A program made the translations under genes and the position numbers. Positions 58,135 through 64,000 of a stretch of DNA of 64,000 nt are shown here, one piece after another. The number at the start of each line of letters is the position of its first letter. Position 1 is the stretch's first letter. The notes beneath the pieces were generated by a model. That model had not been told where the DNA came from. It saw only the letters and a list, made by a program, of their open reading frames with translations, and made no database searches. Source of the DNA: JAGVSZ01 sp035456405 (GTDB lineage: Bacteria; Pseudomonadota; Gammaproteobacteria; Burkholderiales; SG8-39). The stretch lies in NCBI GenBank assembly GCA_035456405.1, contig DATIDG010000064.1, positions 1 through 64,000 of the forward strand, written 5' to 3'.

Positions 58135-58908
58135 GTGCTGGTAGTCCCCGCCGGCAACGGCTGGCTCTGGCTGAAGCGCGGCTTCGCCTTCTTCGGCCGC
58201 GCGCCGTTCGCCTGGATCATGGTCGCGGTGTCCTACTGGGTGCTCGTGAGCGTGGTCGGCATCGTGCCGTACCTCGGCCTCGTTGCGGTGATGCTGGCGA
58301 CCCCGGCCTTCGCAGTCAGCTTCATGGCGATGTGCCGCGAGCTCGAGCGCGGCCGCCCGCTCGAGCTGACGCTGCTGTTCGCCGGTTTCCGCAGGAACCT
58401 GCCGGCGCTGGTGGCGCTCGGCGGGATCTACTTCGCCCTCATCCTCCTCATCCTGGTCGCGAGCCAGTTGTTCGACGACGGGCTGCTGCTGCGCTGGATG
58501 CTGCTCGGGAAGGCGGTGCCGCGCGACGAGGCGAGCAGGGATGCGCTCGCGACTTCCGCGATCGCCGCATTCGCGCTTTTCCTGCCGGTGATCATGGCGT
58601 TCTGGTTCGCGCCCGTGCTCACGGCGTGGCACGGCATGTCCGCCGCCAAAGCGCTGTTCTTCAGCTTCTTCGCCAGCCTGCGCAACTGGCGGGCCTTCCT
58701 CGTCTACGGCCTGGCGGTCGCGGTCGTCGCCGGTCTCCTGCCCGGCGTCGCATTCTCGATGCTCACGGTCGCGGTGCGCGGCGCGCAGGGTGCGGCCGGG
58801 GTGATGTCGACGGTCGCCCTCGTGGTCGTCGTGATCCTGCTGCCGACGCTCTACGCGAGCTTCTACGCGAGCTACCGCGACGTGTTCGCCGACGAGCGGG
58901 TCGAGTAG
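58135..58908 (+). CDS. BPSS1780-type membrane protein
   Basis: A 257-residue protein with about six transmembrane segments. PAGNGWLWLKRGFAFFGRAPFAWI (partial view) is the conserved N-terminal box of the BPSS1780 family, and the C-terminal LYASFYASYRDVF is also typical. The start is a GTG preceded by GAGGAG about 10 bases upstream. In betaproteobacteria it follows thrB. Function unknown. Confidence 0.88.
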   Translation: MLVVPAGNGWLWLKRGFAFFGRAPFAWIMVAVSYWVLVSVVGIVPYLGLVAVMLATPAFAVSFMAMCRELERGRPLELTLLFAGFRRNLPALVALGGIYFALILLILVASQLFDDGLLLRWMLLGKAVPRDEASRDALATSAIAAFALFLPVIMAFWFAPVLTAWHGMSAAKALFFSFFASLRNWRAFLVYGLAVAVVAGLLPGVAFSMLTVAVRGAQGAAGVMSTVALVVVVILLPTLYASFYASYRDVFADERVE

Positions 58909-58963
58909 CTGCGCCGGGTCCGGCCGCGCCGGCATGCTGCAGTGCGAGAGTAAAATCCGCCGC

Positions 58964-61900
58964 ATGCTGATGCAGCCGCCGTCCCCGGAGGTAGCAGCCA
59001 ACGCCGGACCCGCGCGCCTGCGGGAGATCCCGTACAACTACACGTCGTTCTCCGATCGCGAAATCGTCATCCGCCTGCTCGGGGAAGAAGCGTGGGAGGC
59101 GCTGCTCGGCCTGCGCGCGGAGCGGCGCACCGGGCGGTCCGCCAGAATGCTCTACGAAGTCCTGGGCGACATCTGGGTCGTCCAGCGCAACCCGTATCTC
59201 CAGGACGACCTGATCGACACTCCGCGGCGCCGCGCGGCGCTCGTCGAGGCCCTGCACCACCGGTTGCGAGAGATCGAGAAGCGGCGGACGGGCTACGCCG
59301 CCGAAGGTGCCGGCGAACCCGACGTCGCGGCCCGCGCGAAGTACGAGGCGCGCGACGCGAAGGTCGCCTTCCTGCTCGAGCGTGCGTGCGCGGCGGTCGA
59401 GGCGTTCGAGCGGGAGTTCGACGAGACGATCGAGCTGCGCCGCCGCGCCTTGCGCCGGCTCGCGCGCAGCACGCGGCGCGACAACGTCCAGTTCGACGGC
59501 CTCGCGCGCGTTTCGCACGTGACCGACGCGACCGACTGGCGCGTCGAGTACCCGTTCGTCGTCATCGCCCCGGACAGCGAGGAGGAGGTCGCGGACGTCG
59601 TCCGCGACTGCATCGGGCTCGGGCTCACGATCGTCCCGCGCGGCGGCGGCACCGGCTACACCGGCGGCGCGATTCCGCTCACGCGGCGCGCGGCGGTCCT
59701 CAACATGGAGAAGCTTGACGCCCTCGGCGCGGTCGAGATGCAGCGGCTCGCGGGCGTCGATCGCGAGGTGCCGACGATCCGCTGCGGCGCCGGTGTGGTC
59801 ACGCGGCGCGTGATGGATGCGGCCGAGGCCGCGGGCTGCGTGTTCGCGGTCGATCCCACCTCGGCGGACGCCTCGTGCATCGGCGGCAACGTGGCGATGA
59901 ACGCCGGCGGCAAGAAGGCGGTGCTGTGGGGCACCGCGCTCGACAATCTCGTTTCGTGGCGGATGGTCGACCCGAACGGCTACTTCCTCCAGGTCACGCG
60001 GCTCGACCACAACCTCGGCAAGATCCACGCCGCGGCGGTCGCGCGCTTCTCGGTCCAGAAGTTTCGGCGCGACGGCAGGACGCCCCACGGCGAGCCGACG
60101 GTGCTCGAGATTCCGGGTCGCCGGTTCCGGAAGACCGGACTCGGCAAGGACGTCACCGACAAGTTCCTCGCCGGCCTGCCGGGGGTGCAGAAGGAAGGCT
60201 GCGACGGGATCATCACGTCGGCGCGCTTCATCCTGCACACGATGCCGAAGGCGATCCGCACCGTTTGCCTCGAGTTCTTCGGGCAGGTCCGCGATTCGGT
60301 GCCGGCGATCGTCGAGATCAAGGATTACCTCGATGCGCACCGGCATGCGACGCTCGCGGGGCTGGAGCACCTCGACGAGCGCTACCTGAAGGCGGTCGGC
60401 TACGCGACGAAGGCGAAGCGCACGGGGCGGCCCAAGATGGTGCTGATCGGCGACGTCGTCGGCGACGACGACGACGAGGTCGCGCGCGCCACCTCCGAAG
60501 TGGTGCGGCTCGCCAACGCGCGCGGCGGCGAGGGGTTCGTCGCGGTATCGGCGGAGACGCGCCGCAAGTTCTGGCTGGACCGCGCGCGGACCGCCGCGAT
60601 CGCGAAGCACACCAACGCCTTCAAGATCAACGAGGACGTGGTGATCCCGCTCGACCGGCTGGGCGACTACTCCGACGGCATCGAGCGCATCAACATCGAG
60701 CTGTCGATCGCGAACAAGCTCGCACTCCTCGACGCGCTCGACGAGTATTTCGCCGGCGACCTGCCGCTCTACCAGCACGACGAGAAGCTGCCTGCGACCG
60801 AGCTGCTCGGCGACCGCCCGGCGCAGGCCCGCGCGCTGCTCTCGCGCGCGCGCGGCCGCTGGCGGTACCTCCTCGACAACCTCGACGCACCGGTCGCCGA
60901 CGCGCAGCGCGAGTTCGTGCCGGGGCTCGCGATGCTGGGCGCCGGCGATCTTCCGCTGATCGTGCTGCTGCAGAACCACATGCTGCGCGTGTCGTGGAAG
61001 GAGGAGGTCCGCGCGGAGCTGCTGGAGCTCTTCGACGGCCTGCCGTTCCGCAGGATCGTCGAGGGCTTCGATGCGGTCCACCGGCGGGTGCTGAAGGGCC
61101 GAGTGTTCGTCGCGCTGCACATGCACGCCGGCGACGGCAACGTGCACACCAACATCCCGGTCAACTCCGACGACTACGCGATGCTGCAGGCGGCCAATGC
61201 GGCGGTCGCCCGCATCATGGCGCTCGCAAAGTCGCTCGGCGGCGTGATCTCCGGCGAGCACGGGATCGGGATCACCAAGCTCGAGTTCCTCGACGCGGAG
61301 GAGATCGACGCGTTCCGGCGGTACAAGCAGGACGTCGACCCCGAGGGCCGCTTCAACAAGGGAAAGCTCCTACCCGGCGGGGACCTGCGCGACGCGTACA
61401 CGCCGTCCTTCAACCTGATCGGCGCCGAGTCGCTGATCCTCGAGGCCTCCGAGATCGGGCGCATCGCCGACTCGATCAAGGACTGCCTGCGCTGCGGAAA
61501 GTGCAAGCCGGTGTGCGCGACCCACGTGCCGCGCGCGAACCTGCTCTACAGCCCGCGCAACAAGATCCTCGGTGCCTCGCTCCTCATCGAGGCGTTCCTG
61601 TACGAAGAGCAGACTCGTCGCGGTGTGAGCCTGCGGCACTTCGACGAGTTCGGCGACGTCGCCGACCACTGCACCGTCTGCCACAAGTGCGCCAATCCCT
61701 GCCCGGTCGACATCGACTTCGGCGACGTCTCGATCGCGATGCGCAACTTCCTGCGCAAGCAGGGCAGGCGGCGCTTCAACCCCGGTACGGCGGCGTCCAT
61801 GTTCTTCCTGAACGCGACCGACCCGACGACGATCAAGCTCGCCAAGAAGGTGATGATCGACTGGGGGTACCGCGGCCAGCGTCTCGCTCACCGCCTGGCC

Positions 61901-62890
61901 AAATCGTTCCTGATCACGCGCCAATCCACGCGCCAGCCGCCGTCGACGGTCGGCAAGCCCCCGGTGAAGGCGCAGGTCATCCACTTCATCAACAAGCCGA
62001 TGCCGGGCGGGCTGCCGAAGAAGACCGCCCGCGCGCTGCTCGACCTCGAGGACGCTAAGATCGTTCCGATCATCCGCGATCCGGCGAAGGTCACCGAGGA
62101 TTCGGACGCAGTGTTCTACTTCCCGGGCTGCGGCTCCGAGCGGCTATTCAGCCAGGTCGGCCTCGCGACGCAGGCGATGCTGTATCACGTAGGCGCGCAG
62201 TGCGTGCTGCCGCCGGGATACCTCTGCTGCGGCTATCCCCAGACCGCGGCGGGGAACGAGGACAAGGGGCGTGGGATCACCACCGACAACCGCGTCCTGT
62301 TCCACCGCGTCGCCAACACGCTCAACTATCTCGACATCAAGACGGTCATCGTGTCCTGCGGGACGTGCATGGACCAGCTCGAAAAGTACGAATTCGACAG
62401 GATCTTCCCGGGCTGCCGCCTGCTCGACATCCACGAATACCTGCTCGAGAAAGGCGTGAAGCTCGCGGGCGTGCAAGGGGTGCGCTACATGTACCACGAC
62501 CCCTGCCACACGCCGATGAAGACCTACGCGCCGATGACGGTCGTCAATCGCCTCATGGGAACCGACGTAAAGCTGAACGAGCGCTGTTGCGGCGAGTCCG
62601 GGACGCTTGCCGTGACGCGCCCCGACGTGTCGACGCAGGTCCGCTTCCGCAAGGAGGAGGAGATGCGCAAGGGCGCCGGGGCCCTGCGCGCGGACGGATT
62701 CTCGGGCGACGTGAAGATCCTCACTTCCTGCCCGTCCTGCCTCCAGGGCCTGGCGCGTTATCGCGACGACGTCGCGGCGGACGCCGACTACATCGTCGTC
62801 GAGATCGCCCGGCACGTTCTCGGCCCGAACTGGCTCCCGGAGTACGTCGAACGGGCGAACCGGGGCGGCATAGAGAGAGTGCTTCTCTAG
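58964..62890 (+). CDS. Giant FAD/Fe-S oxidoreductase (DUF3683, D-lactate dehydrogenase/glycolate oxidase-like)
   Basis: About 1308 residues. The N-terminal about 180 residues are the DUF3683 region (ARLREIPYNYTSFSDREIVIRLLG in part). Next is an FAD_binding_4 domain with VPRGGGTGYTGGAIP and GGNVAMNAGGKKAVLWG, then an FAD-oxidase C-terminal region with HMHAGDGNVHTNIPVN. Two 4Fe-4S motifs follow (CLRCGKCKPVC and CTVCHKCANPCPVD), then two CCG-type domains (FPGCGSERLF, YLCCGYPQTAAG, SCGTCMDQ, ERCCGESG). It likely oxidises a 2-hydroxyacid and passes electrons to quinone. Alternative ATGs lie at 58934 and 58970. TAAAAT (58951-58956) 7 bases before this ATG hints at leaderless transcription. Confidence 0.9.
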   Translation: MLMQPPSPEVAANAGPARLREIPYNYTSFSDREIVIRLLGEEAWEALLGLRAERRTGRSARMLYEVLGDIWVVQRNPYLQDDLIDTPRRRAALVEALHHRLREIEKRRTGYAAEGAGEPDVAARAKYEARDAKVAFLLERACAAVEAFEREFDETIELRRRALRRLARSTRRDNVQFDGLARVSHVTDATDWRVEYPFVVIAPDSEEEVADVVRDCIGLGLTIVPRGGGTGYTGGAIPLTRRAAVLNMEKLDALGAVEMQRLAGVDREVPTIRCGAGVVTRRVMDAAEAAGCVFAVDPTSADASCIGGNVAMNAGGKKAVLWGTALDNLVSWRMVDPNGYFLQVTRLDHNLGKIHAAAVARFSVQKFRRDGRTPHGEPTVLEIPGRRFRKTGLGKDVTDKFLAGLPGVQKEGCDGIITSARFILHTMPKAIRTVCLEFFGQVRDSVPAIVEIKDYLDAHRHATLAGLEHLDERYLKAVGYATKAKRTGRPKMVLIGDVVGDDDDEVARATSEVVRLANARGGEGFVAVSAETRRKFWLDRARTAAIAKHTNAFKINEDVVIPLDRLGDYSDGIERINIELSIANKLALLDALDEYFAGDLPLYQHDEKLPATELLGDRPAQARALLSRARGRWRYLLDNLDAPVADAQREFVPGLAMLGAGDLPLIVLLQNHMLRVSWKEEVRAELLELFDGLPFRRIVEGFDAVHRRVLKGRVFVALHMHAGDGNVHTNIPVNSDDYAMLQAANAAVARIMALAKSLGGVISGEHGIGITKLEFLDAEEIDAFRRYKQDVDPEGRFNKGKLLPGGDLRDAYTPSFNLIGAESLILEASEIGRIADSIKDCLRCGKCKPVCATHVPRANLLYSPRNKILGASLLIEAFLYEEQTRRGVSLRHFDEFGDVADHCTVCHKCANPCPVDIDFGDVSIAMRNFLRKQGRRRFNPGTAASMFFLNATDPTTIKLAKKVMIDWGYRGQRLAHRLAKSFLITRQSTRQPPSTVGKPPVKAQVIHFINKPMPGGLPKKTARALLDLEDAKIVPIIRDPAKVTEDSDAVFYFPGCGSERLFSQVGLATQAMLYHVGAQCVLPPGYLCCGYPQTAAGNEDKGRGITTDNRVLFHRVANTLNYLDIKTVIVSCGTCMDQLEKYEFDRIFPGCRLLDIHEYLLEKGVKLAGVQGVRYMYHDPCHTPMKTYAPMTVVNRLMGTDVKLNERCCGESGTLAVTRPDVSTQVRFRKEEEMRKGAGALRADGFSGDVKILTSCPSCLQGLARYRDDVAADADYIVVEIARHVLGPNWLPEYVERANRGGIERVLL

Positions 62891-62894
62891 AGAC

Positions 62895-63289
62895 ATGGGT
62901 AATGGCGACCGCACCTGGGAGCTCTGCCGCGAGAGCGGCAGCGAGGTCCTCTGGCACGACGGGTTCTGCCGCGTGGTGCTCGTGGGAGATTCCGACGACC
63001 CGGGCTTCTGCCGCGTGATTTTTTTAACGCCACCTGCGCGAGATGACGGACCTCGACGAGGCGGGCCGCTCGCGCCTGATGCGCGACGTGTTCGCGGTTG
63101 AGGCCGCCCTGCGCGAGTGCCTCAACCTCGACGGGATCAACCTCGCCAGCTTCGGGAACCTCGTTCCGCACCTGCATTGGCATCCCCCGCTTCGGCGGCG
63201 ACCGGCATTTCTCGTCGGTGTGGACCGCCCTCCCAGCGGGAGGCGCCCCGGTGACCCGGTCGACCCTGCCCGGCCGACCGCCGCCTTAG
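62895..63289 (+). pseudogene. HIT family hydrolase gene broken by several frameshifts
   Basis: Reading across three frames recovers a HIT protein: WELCRESGSEVLWHDGFCRVVLVGDSDDPGFCRVI in part, then MTDLDEAGRSRLMRDVFAVEAALREC in part, INLASFGNLVPHLHWH (the HxHxH active site) and IPRFGGDRHFSSVW. The frame breaks at a T7 run near 63018-63024, where an expected W-N-A-H is garbled, at a one-base loss in AACGCCACCTG, and at a small loss just after CATTGGCAT. No single frame gives a working protein. The intact gene normally follows the large FAD oxidoreductase in betaproteobacteria, as far as I recall. Confidence 0.8.
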
Positions 63290-63338
63290 TGTCGCGCTTG
63301 TGACATCTGCCGCCCCGGGAGTCCCCGCGGTGGCAAAC

Positions 63339-63371
63339 GCCCATTCGAATCAACGGAATGGGCGATATACT
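63339..63371 (+). promoter_or_regulatory. Palindrome overlapping a candidate promoter
   Basis: A perfect inverted repeat GCCCATTC / GAATGGGC (63339-63346 and 63356-63363) abuts a good -10 TATACT (63366-63371). The right arm falls in the spacer, where an operator would block polymerase. No good -35 is seen. The rest of the 63290-63543 gap holds a short ORF and hairpin listed separately. Confidence 0.4.
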
Positions 63372-63446
63372 CAATGCCAACGGAATACCCTCCAGGGGAG
63401 ACGCCGGCCGGCAGGCCCGGTCGGCGCAGAAAAGAAGGGCACTGAG

Positions 63447-63542
63447 ATGAAACCGATGCCGAAGGCATCGCTTGCCCTGATTTCAGGGAGCACGAGGGGG
63501 CGCCGCGAAGCGGCTCTACCCTCTCGTGTCGTGGCGAGCTGA
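63447..63542 (+). CDS. Possible 31-residue leader ORF with internal hairpin
   Basis: ATG with AAGGG 11 bases upstream, product MKPMPKASLALISGSTRGRR and a further 11 residues. It ends TGA one base before the next gene's ATG (TGAGATG). Its 3' half is a strong hairpin: CACGAGGGGG / CCCTCTCGTG (63491-63500 and 63519-63528) enclosing GCCGC-GAA-GCGGC. It could be a leader peptide coupling translation to the downstream gene, or simply a structured 5' leader. Confidence 0.3.
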   Translation: MKPMPKASLALISGSTRGRREAALPSRVVAS

Positions 63543-63543
63543 G

Positions 63544-64000
63544 ATGCCGAGCTTTCTGCCCACGCAGCAGCCGGTGGTGGCGGACGCGACGGGTTGCGAG
63601 GCGTGGCTCGCCCGGGCCACGCTCGCCGATCCGAAGCAGGCCTGCCACGAGCTGACCGGCCTGCTCGAATCGCTCGAGGACGTGTCGCCGTCCGAGGGCG
63701 CCTACCTCGAGATCCTCGAGCGGTTGCGCGAGCCGATCGTGATCGCGCAGGCCGAACACGCCAAGAAGTTCGCCGCGCGGCCGCTGCCGCTCAAGGAATA
63801 CGAAGTCACCGCGTTCGAGCAGGTCTACGACCTGTGGACGACGCTCGGCCGCGCCTATCGCCGCCTGCTGCGCGCCGCGATCGAGGACAGGAGTCCCGAT
63901 CTCGCCGGCAAGGAGGCGCTGCTCGCGCAACGCGCGCTCGACTGCGTGGGCGAGCTGATGCTCGTGCACTACCGTGCTCGGCGCGAGGTCGACTTCGAGC
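63544..64000 (+). CDS. Hypothetical protein, 3' end outside window
   Basis: An open frame from ATG to the window edge, 152 residues visible, beginning MPSFLPTQQPVVADATGCEAWL. The visible part is soluble and helical, with ALADPKQACHEL-like spacing, EILERLREPIVIAQAEHAKKFAARPLPL (partial view) and TAFEQVYDLWTTLGRAYRRLL (partial view). I have an impression of a betaproteobacterial conserved hypothetical family with this opening, but cannot name it or assign a function. No frame break is seen. The upstream palindrome and short ORF may regulate it. Confidence 0.75.
   Translation, partial: MPSFLPTQQPVVADATGCEAWLARATLADPKQACHELTGLLESLEDVSPSEGAYLEILERLREPIVIAQAEHAKKFAARPLPLKEYEVTAFEQVYDLWTTLGRAYRRLLRAAIEDRSPDLAGKEALLAQRALDCVGELMLVHYRARREVDFE

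Noticed and set aside
58763..61261. 832-codon minus-strand open frame under the giant oxidoreductase
   Set aside because: Antisense shadow; the plus strand encodes clear FAD-domain motifs throughout.

Overview
The window is high-GC (roughly two-thirds G+C by eye), gene-dense chromosomal DNA. It most likely comes from a betaproteobacterium, probably Burkholderiales-like or a related uncultured lineage. The inference rests on gene content and order: gshB, a mannose-type EIIA, ptsH and ptsI in a row; metX-metW; gatCAB divergent from mreBCD-mrdA-rodA; dacA, a D-amino-acid transaminase, DUF493, lipB and lipA; polA beside DUF2782, thrB and a BPSS1780-type membrane protein; and a tripartite tricarboxylate (Tct/Bug) transporter. 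I see no insertion sequence, prophage, CRISPR array or plasmid gene.

Layout. 1-7.2 kb: the 3' end of RNase G, small unknown genes, a secreted protein with internal 26-residue repeats, and catabolic or redox enzymes (AhpD-like protein, dienelactone hydrolase, haloacetate dehalogenase, histidine phosphatase, Vgb-like propeller, FMN-dependent 2-hydroxyacid dehydrogenase). 7.3-14.7 kb: a propionyl-CoA module (methylmalonyl-CoA mutase, MeaB, carboxylase beta and alpha, probable epimerase). 14.9-24.5 kb: a multicopper oxidase, tRNA-Arg(CCG), a membrane triheme cytochrome, the TctCBA transporter, and a convergent TAXI-TRAP transporter. 24.9-28.8 kb: glutathione synthetase and a regulatory-type PTS. 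28.8-37.7 kb: a methyltransferase remnant, a SAM-II riboswitch plus terminator ahead of metX-metW, a regulator, an AmpG-like transporter, a cyclase, the YqjD/E/K membrane set, exonuclease III and pyrE. 37.8-53.2 kb: gatCAB, then a long run for cell elongation, peptidoglycan remodelling and lipoate synthesis. 53.2-64 kb: polA, a LOG protein, thrB, a giant FAD/Fe-S oxidoreductase, a decayed HIT gene and an unknown gene running off the end.

How it fits together. Propionyl-CoA is carboxylated, epimerised and rearranged to succinyl-CoA by enzymes encoded side by side. Two carboxylate uptake systems of unrelated families lie tail to tail. MreBCD, PBP2, RodA, RlpA and DacA make up the elongasome and its maintenance enzymes. 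LipB and LipA supply lipoate.

The most interesting signals are not a new large system but local oddities: a SAM-II aptamer with an extra hairpin coupled to an intrinsic terminator; a TlpA-like protein that has lost both redox cysteines; a probable epimerase lacking the first metal-binding histidine; a triheme cytochrome in exact 100-residue register; a terminator whose U-tract is the antisense of lysine codons at the end of gatB; and several families of dispersed intergenic repeats, some of which have supplied start codons or N-terminal codons to rlpA, lipB and gatB. Reading was done by eye, so every family assignment is a judgement from motifs.
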